From: Taenia hydatigena
Taxonomy: Eukaryota > Platyhelminthes > Cestoda > Cyclophyllidea > Taeniidae
Assembly: GCA_036345935.2 (NCBI GenBank)
Contig: JADWOT020000001.1
Coordinates: forward strand, 682,001 to 746,000
Length of the DNA stretch: 64,000 nucleotides
Reading direction: 5' to 3'
Position 1 is the stretch's first letter. Each line of letters opens with the position of its first letter. Made by a program: the position numbers and the translations under genes. This document shows, piece by piece, positions 1-12,784 of the stretch. Under the pieces are notes generated by a model. The model worked only from the letters and a program-made list of their open reading frames with translations, ran no database searches and was not told where the DNA came from.

Positions 1-2059
1 ACAAACCCAACAACGCTCAAACGGAGCATATGGTTTCGCATTACATCTAAAAATTGTGCAAATGTTGCTCAGAATGGCGAAAAGCAATCGATGGAAACAG
101 TTAAGCATCGATGACGGGTAAACATCGCTGCGGTGCCAGCGCCATGAATGTTAAACAGAGTGACGGAATAGGCCTAAATACCCTCGTAAATGCACTCGAG
201 TGGTCAGAAGTTTGGTAAAACCTCTTGTTATAATTGGCTTCTAGCCCTTCACAAGCCCTTTTACGGTAAAGTAACGTTTGCAATTGTGGTCAGATGCCTG
301 ACGCGTGTGAACCATTCAACACTAAGCCCGATGAATCAAGGACTTCCACAAGCGCTTTGGCGGCAAAACACACTCTCCAAGGTAAAAATAAGAGAATCGA
401 AGGCCTCAAGTTTAATGACTTAGTAGAGGATTGGAACAAACGCTTATTTGGAAAACATCGCTGTGCTTCTGTTGCAGTGAATTGGTAGTGTTCGAGTAGC
501 TTCGGCAGGTTTGACAGCACCTGACAGTATAGAGGATGCTTTCCTTGTGGGGTATGTAATGACTAAGAAGCAGTGGTTGTGTCAACTGCCAGTGACTTGA
601 CGCTGTAACGCGATCTGACACAACACTTCACCACAAGTCACTGCACTTAAACACCACTCATTAAAAAAGAGAGATTCAGTGTACAATGACGAATATGTAA
701 AGTGTAGGAAAGTGCAAAATTTACTTCCACAAAATGTGCCACAAAATGCTGGAGGGTAAAGCACCTAGAAGCGAGGACCGAAATTGGCGTCCTTCGCTCT
801 CCGCAATAAATAATGGCTGTCCAGCTGTAAGAGAAGGAGTGACTGAGGGATTGTTTGGACAGGCTAATGGGTGGATAGTTGCATAGACAGAAGAATATAG
901 GAGACAGTGTTTGTGCCCCCTAGAGTAACATAGCACTCTTGCACAGACCTTCCAGTCTGACCTATTCCACCTTTCTATCTTATACTTCCCATTTCCTTCT
1001 AATTCACACCACTGTCTAGTCTCCTTCAATAAAATGATCTTGTTTCTTTACCTTTACTGGAGAGGTTGAGGGATCAGCGCTCTGATCCTCGAAGTGCAAA
1101 CTTAACACCAAACTTCCCTCAACTGTCAGACATGGCAAGTTACGGTCATCTAGCCAATGCCACTTGGCTGCTTTATGGGAAGCATTTCCAAAACAAATTA
1201 GCCTCTAATTATGATAAGCCTTTTGCTTATGTATCGTGTGCCCGCTAAGGGACCCAGTAGCGTGAGGTAGACTTGCCGTTTGCCGCTTCGGTGCCTCGCC
1301 TATGCTTAGTCCTTACAATTTCATGCATCTTTTCTTCAAACATACTCAGTTCCAAACATAAGTTTAGCTTTAAGTGAATCGAATAGGAATTTCTTGCAAT
1401 TTTCAAAGGAAAGATATTTCTGTGATGCCTTTGAATGAGAGAAGTGGAATCATCTTCTGCATCCAATTTCCCGAGGGTCTCAAAAGGACGCACTTGTGAG
1501 TGTCCCATTCTCATCACAGTGTTTGCGTTCAAATATACTCAACATTAACTTGTGTTTAACCATGCCGCACTATTAACTCCAACCATCTTACACGCATTAA
1601 ACGGGAAATCTCTCCATCTCTTGCCTATTCTTAGCTTCCCTCAAGATGGCAGCCGATACTTAGAACCAGTTAATTCGCTTTCGGTGGTTTCCATTAGCAC
1701 AACTCTGTTCACTCGTGCTTTTATCTCACTGCATTATTTGAAGTGGTGTGAATCACATCTCGCGATTCGAATCACTTCGTGCGAGGCCTCATCTTTCCTC
1801 GTATTAGTCAGCCTTCGTGCTTTTCATTGTGGTTTTAAATTAACTCAACTCCTACTTGACTTCTCCATGCTCACTCTTCCAGCTCTAACTTTGAAGGGCT
1901 AATTATGATTTGTAGTTAATGGTTCGCTCCAACTCACTCATGCTTGTCACCCACTTCTTTTCGAATTCCCAGCCAGTATAATGGGGTCGGAGGAAGTCTG
2001 CAAATTGCATTCATCTGTCCATTCGCAACCTTTCAACCAAGTGAGTCAATAATGCAAGA
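1..2059. other. Left flank, no recognised gene
   Basis: I read this stretch on both strands and found only short open frames without recognisable domains, convincing splice sites or conserved motifs. There is no tRNA-like or rRNA-like segment. It is best described as unannotated intergenic or degenerate repeat sequence leading into the family C repeat. Confidence 0.4.
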
Positions 2060-2760
2060 CGTCGAGTGGTGCGGACGAAAACCTTTTGCGTGTCGTGTGA
2101 CATCCACGCGTGCAATTGTTCGGACCACTCCAAGCCCAACTATGTTTACAAAGTGTCCATCCTAAAGCTGCATTACATCTCCACTAACGAAGAGCGCAAG
2201 CAAAGACGTAATCGAAAAACTGCAGTGCACGTAGGGAAGCGCACTAAGCCAGAAACGAGTGATGGATCAGAGGATCGCGCATTAAATCAACCGCGGAAAT
2301 TAGCGTGGCAGTTGAATTTGTGCCATGCAAATTCCTATGCAGCTACTATATCACACAGCATCACGTCGCACTTCATTTCGTACCATCGCTTTCTCCTCTT
2401 CCTCCAGTTTGAGCTTTTAGACACTCTTACTACGACTTTCGTCACATTGGCACAAACGACAGCATCTCCGTTCGCCTCCAAAATGTAGTTTTGAGTCGCA
2501 ACAAGGAGTGGTACAAATCAGTCCCTGGAAGAATTTGACTTGCAGCCTATTGCAAGTGTGTCATTCATCTGTGTGCAGTACCCACCTAGTAAAAACCACA
2601 TCTGGCTGCACAACATACGAGTATCTCACGCCCGAGCAATGGGTCGCGATCACCAAGCTACTCTCCTCACACCAGCTGTAGCCAAGATTGGTTCATCCAA
2701 CTCAGAACACAAAGTGTCGTCGTAGTCGCATTCACATTTACTTCCAATGCAAAACATAAC
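2060..2760 (+). repeat. Family C dispersed repeat, copy 1
   Basis: This segment is repeated almost unchanged in direct orientation at about 10,770-11,400. A strongly diverged copy lies at about 32,480-32,860 on the minus strand. The best-conserved part (2,540-2,725) contains a 61-codon open frame that differs from its partner at 11,179-11,364 by only two residues. That frame has no recognisable domain, so I treat it as a passenger of the repeat rather than a gene. Boundaries are approximate. The conserved neighbour on the right is a family B repeat, and the same C-then-B order recurs at the second copy. Confidence 0.75.
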
Positions 2761-2886
2761 TGGTAAGTAAGTAATTATCTTGTTGTACGAAGGAAGCATT
2801 TTGCACCCATATTGTAAGAGGGAAGCATTTGCTGGATCAACCCTCAAGTAGTTTGATGCCTGGCCGTGATTAACATCTTGTAGAAA

Positions 2887-3260
2887 GTGCTGCACCGGTT
2901 AAGTAGCCAGAGACCCTTCTTAGTTTCACACTCTGTCCTAATCACTGATACATGTGTCGATTCAAAGCATGGAGGAATTGGAACACCAACACCATGTGCC
3001 CCAATTGGTTGTTCCTCACGGTCTCAAGCCTCACCAGCACCTTCACTCAAGAAATGTGGAAATTTGTATTTCATCTGGCCATTTGAATTTACATGACAGG
3101 TAGAAGGCGACTGCACATCTTGCCGCCTAATTTGAGCTCCTCCAACTGTAAGTATTTGCAAAAATTTGCTTGAAGTCCCTCGCAGAGGTGATTGCCAGAG
3201 CTTTGCACGCAAAAGAAGGTAATAAAGAGGGCAAGGAGTAGAAGTGAGGGATCTACCTAA
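2887..3260 (+). repeat. Family B dispersed repeat, copy 1
   Basis: Diverged copy of a repeat also found at 10,571-10,760 (minus), 11,545-11,760 (plus) and 19,237-19,600 (plus). Shared landmarks are a start resembling 'aagtagccagagaccctt', then 'cctaatcactgatacatgtg', then a 'ccagcaccttcactcaagaa'-like segment. No open frame of note. It directly follows a family C repeat, as copy 3 at 11,545 does. Confidence 0.65.
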
Positions 3261-4494
3261 GCATTCTCATTTCCATCTCTCCATCGTTTGCCCGTACATT
3301 TGATAGGAGGTAACAAATGTTTACTACTGTGAGTTACATGCATGACAATTCACGACACGTCATGACGGCAGACACTTGATCAAAGTACGCTTCTCATCAG
3401 TTTTACTCTGAATATGCGGCAGTGAGTCTAACAGTGGATGTGTGAGGTGGGAGAAATTGACCTCTTCCTACATAGTCGCCATCCTGTACTACCTGCCTGG
3501 TTAGTCTCCAAATAGCACGCCGTTGAACTCGTCATCTCAGTTTTGCATTCTGAGTTTGATGTGGGTGTAGCCAAATGCGAAGACCGTCAACAATCTATGT
3601 GACACTAACGCCTTCTGTTCATGCTACTTGTTCATTTTATAAAATACATTTGAAATCCACGGCAGTAGGGATGCTGGTATCGATGATTTCGTTTCGCTTA
3701 ATTCTGCCAGCATTTTGTGTGACAGAGGATAATCCTTTTCCGGCTCGTTGTATTGCGCTTGAAACCTTGTGGGTGTGACTGGGTTCGGGGTGTTTCAAGC
3801 AAGTCTATTCATCTGCGTCACTAGCATCTTGCATGTACGACTCAGTTGGTTGGAGAAACGCCCTTGAGAACACAAATGTGAGGTGCTGCTCTACCCTCAC
3901 CTCAACATTTATGCTGGGAATGCAGCAGGAGGGAATCTTTGTCATCTTAGGAGCAGGCGAGGGATGGTAGGGTGGACTCCCAGCGAACTGTTGCATACAA
4001 GCCTCTATTGACTTGTGAAATGTTGAGATGTTGGAGCAAGGATGGATAGCTGAAGCGAGATCTGTGGTAAATTGGAGAAAAGCAAGACGAGACAGTTCAT
4101 GAGTTGGTTGTGGTCTGGTGTGGTCAACGAACAGATCGTATTAGAGCGATGAGCAGAATGATGACAAGTTGGTCTAGGGGAATAGGCTGGTCTTAATCGG
4201 ATGCCAACTTGCTGAGAGAGGCAGAAGATGGTGGTGGTTTGGCTTCATATGTTTGTCATTGAGGTAATGTCTCGTAATGCGATCTTCATGCTGTAAGAAT
4301 AATGAGGCACAGTTGTGCCATCTTTGGCAGGGCATAAAATGTGGGCGTAATGCATTCAGTGCACATCGTACGATAAAAGGCTAGGCATTGTTTGACATCA
4401 AAATCTTTCTAGACGATTTCGCTTTGCCAATGAAGTAGCATCTAAAATGATGCGGTATGAAGTCAGCATTTTGACATGAATTGTGATACAGACA

Positions 4495-4535
4495 GTCTAG
4501 TCTAGTCTAGGCTAGTCTAGTCTAGTCTAGTCTAC
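4495..4535. repeat. Pentanucleotide (TCTAG)n microsatellite
   Basis: Eight consecutive five-base units with one substituted unit. The mirrored tract at 25,389-25,420 has about two units fewer and is the only clear length difference between the two arms of palindrome A. Confidence 0.9.
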
Positions 4536-6475
4536 CCTTGTCCATCCTTCTACAGTGCTTCGGTGATGCGCCTATGACGATGCGCAAGTAATTACGGTTT
4601 GGATTGTTTTACCACCATCGTGATGATTTTGATTTGAAATTGCATGACTAAGAGGCATGAAGATGAATGGGTTGTCATGATAAAGATTCAACTTGTGAAT
4701 GTGTCCTATGGATGACACTACTGGCTACGATATTGAGTGAGTGACGCACTCAAGTAAGGAGAGGAGACAGGGAGGAAAGAAAGGCATGAAAAAGGGAAAA
4801 GGAGGGAGGTCGTGTAAATTGTCCTTCATCTTAACATTAGTTATGCACGTTTTGCATCCTCCGGTCAATTGCACTGCTTGGAATGGAGGAGGAAGAAGCG
4901 ATAAAGTGCACAAAAGGAAGAAACAGGTTGAGGGTGAAATGAGCTGCAAGAAGGACGGTAGCGAAAAGGAATGTCACCGTTGCCGGATGATGATGCTCAC
5001 CACTAACGAGCATGTATCAGGCCTCTTTGATTGATGCCAGGTGACACGCAACACTCGAAGCGTGGTTCGCGGTGTGTGCCACGTGGTTTGCTGTAGTGTC
5101 GTGTTTAGTATGGCTAGCAAGCGGCATCAGGAATCACTTGCCATTATGCCTCTTCATCCCTTCTGAACGCTGGACAACTTCAAAACATGACATTCTTTGC
5201 CAAATGCACTAATGTCCTTTGCTAATGTAAATTATAACTAGCATAGAGTGGGATGCTAAAGATCGTCAAACCACACGCTGTCGGATTTGGCTTTGATGTT
5301 TGTGGCATTTTAGCATAGATTTGAGGTATCAGTGATGTTGGACTTCAGCTTCAACCACGGCAATGCACACACTCATAGCCATTAACACAGGCGAAGCCAG
5401 AGCCTCGCAGTCCCTCATGGCGTCAAATGGAAGGCGCCATTCGTACTGCTATGCCCCACAACCTTTACCACGACGGCACCGCTGAGTACATTGAAGTAGG
5501 CTAGAAACCGAAAGTGGGAGGAGGTGCTAGCGATGCAAAATATCAACCATGTCAAGCATACGGATTTAATATTGACCTTAAACGAATCCCCGCTGAAGAG
5601 GCATGGAGGCAACGCACTCCTCTCCGCATCCTCCTGATTCTTTTATCGCGAAAGTCAGTGGTAACGTGAGCAACCGCAATATTACTTCAATGACGCATGC
5701 GTTTGAAAGGTTAAAAGCAACCTCATTTCAGCTGCCGTCAATTGATTAAAATCCAGGCTGCAGTTTGAGTAGCATCAAGAACCACACACATTGCCACGAA
5801 GAGACGGATCGAGTGCTTGAAAGCCTTCATTTTGGGAGTATGTGCCCACGGACTGTAACTGGCCTACGCTCAGCAATCGTTAAGATGCATCGCGCGCACT
5901 TGAGCGAGATTAATGCAGTCAATTGAACACCGAAACCCAAGTGCTGCGACTGAATGGGGCCTAACAGGTGGAAGGATTGAAGAGTTCACGCAGTGATGGG
6001 CGTTCGCACGCATCGTGGCCGACGATTGATTGAGGGTTGGAGAACTGTTGTGTTTATATTGATAGAGAGCATGCCAGTGTAAACAGACTCCAGTTAGGGC
6101 TTGGCATCGTCAATGTAATCCATTTAAAGTGTATATGAACTTTCAATGCGATCATTCCTTAACTCTCTTATTCACTCTCAGTGCATGGTGAGCCACGTTC
6201 TATCCGTCGTCCAATTCTGTGAGCCAGGATGCTCACGCGCCTGACTGAATCTACACTGCCACAGTCTGCATCAAATGCCTTTACCAAGGAGAGGGGCGCA
6301 GGGCTTAAGCTAAAGCCTTTTGAACAAATCTACCGCTTCATACGTTGTTCTTATATTGCCCTACCACTCCGTGCAGAATAAGACCAATCTGCTTAACAAT
6401 GCGTAGGTTGGTTTGCGTAGCATCAGTTGGAATGCACATCGATCTGAACACAAGGAAGGTTGTGAGGTGAAAGAG

Positions 6476-6538
6476 AGGAAGGAAGGAAGGAAGGAAGGAA
6501 GGAAGGAAGGAAGGAAGGAAGGAAGGAAGGAAGGAAGG
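6476..6538. repeat. (GGAA)n tetranucleotide microsatellite
   Basis: About fifteen uninterrupted units of a purine-only tetranucleotide. Open frames through it read as Pro-Ser-Phe-Leu repeats on the other strand, but these are translation shadows of the microsatellite. The mirrored copy is at 23,386-23,447 with apparently the same length. Confidence 0.95.
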
Positions 6539-9500
6539 TGCATGTGCCAAATGACGTGGTGCAGCTGAGAGAAACGAGCTATGAGTTGAGAAGAAAGAGG
6601 TGCAGTAGGTCAATACCTAGACATGCACCAATTTTCCGCCTCTCAGTCATCCGCTCGCTTACTTACGCACCTACCCATCTTCCTATCTCTCCATCCGCAC
6701 GTCCATGTTGACAGCATCTGGCACGGACCCATCGGAAGCCTACGACTCCACGACGAACTACTATCCATACCTCGGCACTCGAAGGATCTCTCAATCAACA
6801 GCCTTATGAGACACTACTACTGTTCTTGCGAGACCAATAATTAAGCCCATTGTGCATGACACTGATCACCTAACGCCACACACGAAATCGAATCAGTAAC
6901 ATTCCACCTGGTGGCAATCTAATGGTCTCCACTGCTGTAGCCTCAAGAATGCGATTTTAAAACCATAATCCTTTTGAAAAGATACTGGCTACATCATCGT
7001 GCTGGAGGAGAGATAAGTCATTTTGACTCTTCCTCCTCCTTATGCAGTATTCACTTGCCAACAACCCTTCCCCAGTGAATGTAAAATTAGTTGCTGACTC
7101 CGCCAACCAACTACTACTTTACACTAATTCAGTAGTGAGAACATCCCAATTCCGAATCCAGTAGTAAGACCGTCAACAGCATTGATGCCGTGGTAGGAGC
7201 TGTACATGGAATGCACGCTGCCCGTTAATCGAAATTAACCCTCTTATATTGGTCATGGCGATGATGGTATTGATGGGCAAATGTGCATTTTTAGTCAAGT
7301 TGTCCGTGGATGTAATCAATCATAACAGAAGGCAGTGCACAGCCGGAGAAGAGGAGAACAAATTGATGCTAAGTTCGAAGTAGGTGAAGGCGAGAGAAGC
7401 GTGGGGGGTCCAGAGAAGCAAGACGTTGTCGCATCACTAAAATGGAAAATGAAGGCAAGGAAATGCAATGTGGGGAGTACTCACTCCTCATTCTTCGGCT
7501 AAGTTGAATGCATGGAGCACACACGGTGGGACATGGTGCAAGGCGTAATGCTTGAGAGCCTATTGAGCGTAATAGGAGGGGAAGGAAACACTCACCAAAA
7601 ATGCGTTATAGTGGGGCATTAGGAAGGAGAAGAAATGTAGAGGGCTCTTCTCCACCCATTTCGAGGACGTCATCACGCCTACTTCTTGTGTGTGCAACTA
7701 AATCCTTAATATCTACGAGAAAGAATGGGACAGCCTCGTTTCACAAGACATGGACATGCGTTGAGTTGATTGAGCGGGCCAATTTAGTGTTGGCAATGAC
7801 TTGAACGGTAACGTATAAGGCACCTCTGAGGATGAGGCGTGCACGCTAGATCAGATAGCCCTGTCCACCTCCTTACGCCTCTCATGATCAACCCAGATAG
7901 ACAATCTTGCCTGTTGTGATCCAGTCCAATCTACTTAGATCTAGTCAAACCCATTCATACGAATCGTGCTACAGTGCTCATAGAGAGGGGCATGAATATT
8001 TGGCAAGTTGTTGCACACCAGCGTGTCTCCTGGTGCCGATGATTAATTACTGATTGTAGATACATGTAAGAAGGAAGAAAAGTGAGTGCAGCACAGTAAG
8101 CGTAGTGCAGAGTATGATTTGATTAAGGGAATAGACGACTTACGCCCTTAAGCCTATGCATCGGTGGAGCGTTGCCTTGCACTACGGAGACAATAGTGGT
8201 GCAAGTGCTTCTTCGGTGGAAATGAAGTGACATGGATGTTCGGCTGAAAGCGAAAAAGGAATGAGTGAGGTAGCGACACAGGGAGGAAAAGCCATGAAAA
8301 TGGAATGAGGGAGGAATAAGTGTTGGAAATGGACATCATAAGATGTGGCCACGCAGTGCTGTAGTGCAGCGTGTCTTATTTTCCTTCGCCTACCCTTTCG
8401 TTAGCCGATTTACTTACCTACTCATCTGGCCTTGGAAATTAGTAAAATATGAAGTAATCGACGCAATAAAAGAAATTCGAATTTGTTATAAATGCTACAC
8501 TTGAAGAGACTAATTATGGTTTCCCTTTTCTACGTGATATACGCTGGACACCAGATGTGAGACCATCAAAATGACGCATCCAAATGTGGCAAGGGAAATG
8601 GAAAAGTAACAAAGGAAGACGAGAGAGAGAGAGGGGCTCGGTAGCATAACTTGCCCTTATTTTTTATAATATCTATCTGCCTTGGCCTTCTGACGTCTCT
8701 GGAACGGCGAATTGAGAAGGTGGGACTAAAGAGGAGTAGGAGACGACCGAAGTGGTGTATGAAGAGAAGACTGGAGTCGAAGGGGACAGGAAACGGAAGT
8801 GAGGCACTGACAAATGACCAAAGTAGGCTCTATGACAAAAGACGACTCAAGGCGTAGAAAAGCATGTCTGGCGATTTGATGTGCGGTTGAACTCTTCGAA
8901 ACTGACACGTGTAAATCGGTTGCTAGCACGTGTCGTGTGGTGTCTCTCAACGCCGTCTGGTGTCGGTGTGGGTGGCTTTGTGAGAACAGGCATAAAGTGC
9001 GTTTGTTCATTTCTACATTGAGCGAACTTCGTGCATCATTGTGCATGCAAAGGAGGCGTAAGAGAATGAAAGGGACCAATTACACTACTGTACTTTAAAT
9101 TGGATGCATTGCCTTGTCGAGACTGCTTGTTCTTGACCATTTTACCCCTGATGTTCCCTTTTGGAAGAACACTTTTAGAGAAGTTTCGGACAGTAGTGGC
9201 AATGTGAGGTATGATTTAAGTGAGAAAATTGGCAACTCCCTCCTGACAATTGTTATGGAGCTAAAAAAGGAGCATTTTGGTTGAATTGTTAATTGGCGCT
9301 GACCGCAGCTCCCCAGCAAGGAGGAGGCGCCAGGCTTGTTCAACTAAATGAGATGAAGGAATAGTTGGGTGAAAGGCAGAGTCGGGACCTTTACGGAAGG
9401 GAAGTGGAGGGAGGGATGGGAACTGGTCATCGTCAGATGTGTCTACACAGTGCTGTGGCACCGCGTCCCTCACTCCCTTCCCTCTTTCCTCCGTGTGTTC

Positions 9501-10570
9501 CTAAATTCCTTCGCTTGCTCATTTGCCCATCGATGCATTCGAGCGTAGTATGCATGAGACGACTTTGTGGAAGGAATCAGGGTTTCCATCAAATGGCACA
9601 CTCGGAGACACAACCCATAGTTTTGTTGTGGTAAGTGACATCGCTGAGTCCACGCATGCGACTTCTTTATTTTGGCTCCCTTACGGCTTTGGAATAGCAA
9701 AGTTGGAGGTTAGGAAAGTTATTGAGAGATCGAGAGGGAGGAGATAGAAGTGATAGAGGAGAAGTAGATCGAGGTTGAGTACAATCCAGCCGTGTATCAC
9801 TTCAAACAGCGACTGACAAGTCCTGCACTCAAATGAATGACTTTTGCTACCCTGTTCGCATGTCCGCTAAAACCAATCCCTCATCCACCTGCAAAAATGC
9901 CTTCCTTATTGCCTGCTAAGCATGATTTTATTTGTGCTGGCACTGCACCCGCCAATTCAGCAGCAACTGGCTGCAAGAGGCTGAAGGAATGCAAGACATG
10001 GAGTGAACAAAAGCACATAGCCTCAAGGTTGACAAAAGTGGTGCGAAGTGTGCTCAGCATGTCAAGCAACGCTGGTGTTACAAACTGCTTCCCATCTTAT
10101 CAAAATACACCATTTTGTTATTTCCAATGGTCTTTTGATGTGTGCGAATGGCGCTACTGATGTATTCAAGCCTTGCAGCAGATTTGAGAAGAGGAGAGGT
10201 GTGAGCAAAATAAGAGAAGCGTGCTTAGACCGGGTGTCGTGGCGATGAGGGACTCACTGTGGTATCGTCTGATGCAATGAGATGCCATGTGTTGTCATAT
10301 ATGTAAGGCACAGCAGTAAACATCCGTCACCTTTGACCATCTATGCTGGTAATTGATGGGGGGAGGTGAAAATGGGAATGCTAGAGTAGATCACTCGCTT
10401 CTGCCCTGCGCCCTCTCAATGACCTTCTTTTAGGTGCGAAGCCCTGCTAGTTAGCTCAGCAAAGAACTTGAAGCAAATTGCTTGAATGCCCACAGATGGA
10501 AACGTTTGACTGGCTCACATTGAGTGACACAATGCTTAGCCGCCTTCTTTTGTCATGTGAATTTAAATGG

Positions 10571-10760
10571 TCAGACGAAACGCAACTTCTCACGCTTCTG
10601 AAGTGAAAGTGCTGGTAAGTGTCGAAATCGTGTGGAGCAATCATTTAGAGAGCCCATTATAAGCAGTTTCGAAAACATGTCGTGCTGGTGTTTGAACTTA
10701 TCAGTGATTGGGATCAAGCGTGAAGCTAAGGAGGGTCTCTGGCTGCTTAACCGATGCAAC
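10571..10760 (-). repeat. Family B dispersed repeat, copy 2
   Basis: Inverted copy of the family B repeat. With the plus-oriented copy at 11,545-11,760 it brackets the family C copy as inverted terminal repeats. The left arm of palindrome A ends at about 10,686, inside this repeat, while family B homology continues to about 10,760. The repeat is therefore intact here and truncated at the matching point on the right arm. Confidence 0.75.
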
Positions 10761-10769
10761 ACGTCGAGT

Positions 10770-11400
10770 GGCTCCCACGCGTGTAACTGTCTGAACCATT
10801 CTAATCCCATCTATGTAGACAAAGTGTCCATCCTAAAGCTGCATTACATCTCCACTAACGAAGAACGCAAGTAAAGATACAATCCAAAAACTGCGGTACA
10901 AAAAGGGAAGGGCACCAGGCCAGAAAAACTGATGATGATTGGTGCGACAGTTGAATTGGAGGCACGCGAATTTCTATGCGGATACCATATCACACGGCAT
11001 CTCGTCGTACTTCATTTCGTACCATCACTTCCTCCTCTCCCTCCACCTGGAGCTTTCAGGCACTCGTACTACGACTTTCGTCACATTGGCACAAACGACA
11101 GCATTTCCACTCGCATCCAAAATGTAGTTCTGAGTTGCAACAAGGAGTGGTACAAATCAGTCCCTGGAAGAATTTGACTTGCAGCCTATTGCAAGTGTGT
11201 CATTCATCTGTGTGCAGTACCCACCTAGTAAAAACCACATCTGGCTGCACAACATACGAGTATCTCACGCCCGAGCAATGGGTCGCGATCACCAAGCTAC
11301 TCTCCTCACACCAGCCGTGGTCAAGATTGGTCTATCCAACTCAGAACACAAAGTGTCGTCGTAGTCGCATTCGTATTTACCTCCAATGCAAGAAATAACT
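10770..11400 (+). repeat. Family C dispersed repeat, copy 2
   Basis: Direct repeat of 2,060-2,760, nearly identical over 11,150-11,400 and more diverged toward the left. It is flanked by inverted family B copies, so the whole block 10,571-11,760 resembles a non-autonomous element with long inverted ends. No transposase or reverse transcriptase remnants were recognised in the open frames. Confidence 0.8.
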
Positions 11401-11544
11401 AATAAGTAGGTAATTATCTTGTTGTAGGAAGAAAGCATTTTGCGCCTAAGTGGTGTGGAGAAGGGATACGCAGGACCACCATAAGAGCAGTTTAAGTCAG
11501 GTTACATGACTGATAGCTCGGCCGCACCCGACATCACGTACAAC

Positions 11545-11760
11545 TGCTGCATCGTTTAAGCAGCCACAGACCCTCCTTAGCTTCACGCTTGATCCTAATC
11601 ACTGATACATGTGCCGATTCAACGCATCGATAAATTCAAACATCAGCACGACATGCTTTTAGAACTGCTTACAATGCGCTCTCCTAATGATCGCTCCACG
11701 TGATTTCGACCCTTACCAGCACTTTCACTTCAGAAATGTGAAAAGTTGCGTCGATGCCTC
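11545..11760 (+). repeat. Family B dispersed repeat, copy 3
   Basis: Plus-oriented family B copy that closes the 10,571-11,760 block. It shares with copy 2 the stretch that includes 'cttcacgcttgatcctaatc' and the segment resembling 'accagcactttcacttcaga'. There is no coding potential of its own. Confidence 0.75.
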
Positions 11761-12784
11761 CAAAGTGATAATGCAATTTTTGTAGCTACAGTGACTACAT
11801 ACTGACGATGAGGAATGCACAGTAGGACAGGCATTTGACATAATTTTGGACGACCCTACTCCAATGCTGCACAAATATCCACCGCTCTATGATAACCAAA
11901 GATCTTGCATCTACAAATGCACCCATATTGCAATTCTTTCCATCGGACGTCTTTTACGGAAGGAACATGGAAGGAATCTTTCAGCTGGTAACTTGCAAAC
12001 TTGCATTGACACAGCCTCGACGACTTTGTATTAAGTGCAGCGAACCTGCTAATCGACGAGTGGGGTGATTCGTTTGAGCTCTGTTTGAATACCTCAAGGC
12101 CACATAGTGCGGTTCCAAAAAGAACAAGAGTAACGAGTGCATGCTACTGAGGAATGTACTGTAGGTATAAACATGACCGGTTTGTGGCTTTTAAGGAGGA
12201 TTCATGTGCATTAACGATTTGCTGCATTTTGCATTGGTGGATCTGCTTGAAGTGCAGTAGTCACGACTGTGGAAATAGGCACAAAGTGCTTGTCAGACTG
12301 AGACATGTTCAAGGTTGTAGGTAGGAGACCACTTGTTACAGAAAATTCGCAGCGTCGAACCATGTGATAGAGCTTTTGCACTAACGCAATCGTCGTAAAG
12401 CAAAAATTGGTAAAGTTTACTTTATCAGTCTCAAACAGGCATTTTGGATGTCTATGATTGCTGTTTGTGCATTCACGCAGAAATTCGACACCTTTCGGAT
12501 AATGATCGCCAGTAAAACTTTTCGTAGAATTGGCATTGCTGTGACGCCGCCCAAGCAGAAGGACCAAACGCTCACTTCCAAAGCCGAATCCAGGGTTAAG
12601 TTATATGGCCTTCCTGGCGGTCCTTGTTTTGGCTTCACCCCCCGTAATCTACCCAACCCAAGAAGTGACTAGAAGCCGCAACGGTAAACTGATGGCAGGC
12701 TGGTGGGACTAGCAGTAAAGGATGGCGACCAAGTCACAACTTACATTTCACGACCCTACAGCTGGACTTCCGTAAGCACTGCCA
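11761..12784. other. Intergenic stretch, nothing recognised
   Basis: Short open frames occur on both strands (for example 12,211-12,567 minus), but none shows domain motifs, splice signals or repeat-family membership that I can support. Confidence 0.35.

Larger units (their letters stand above)
3408..10686 (+). repeat. Palindrome A, left arm (7.28 kb)
   Basis: The reverse complement of this arm is 19,237-26,505. Mirrored coordinates sum to 29,913 at the outer end and 29,923 at the inner end. The 10-bp step is explained by two extra five-base units in the simple repeat at 4,495-4,535. Substitutions are scattered and rare, with identity of roughly 99% by eye. Outside 3,408 and beyond 10,686 the two sides diverge abruptly. 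No protein-coding gene was recognised. The contents are low-complexity purine-rich stretches, a (GGAA)n tract and old repeat relics, for example related segments near 4,740, 8,270 and 9,400. The inner end lies inside a family B repeat. Confidence 0.95.

Noticed and set aside
2540..2725. 61-codon frame nearly identical to 11,179-11,364, suggesting a conserved small protein
   Set aside because: The similarity follows the surrounding repeat at DNA level and continues outside the frame. The diverged third copy near 32,500 does not keep the frame.
6338..6613. 91-codon minus-strand frame with Pro-Ser-Phe-Leu repeats (and its mirror at 23,310-23,585)
   Set aside because: The repeat peptide is simply the (GGAA)n tract. 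The flanks have no conserved features, and an overlapping second frame is equally open.
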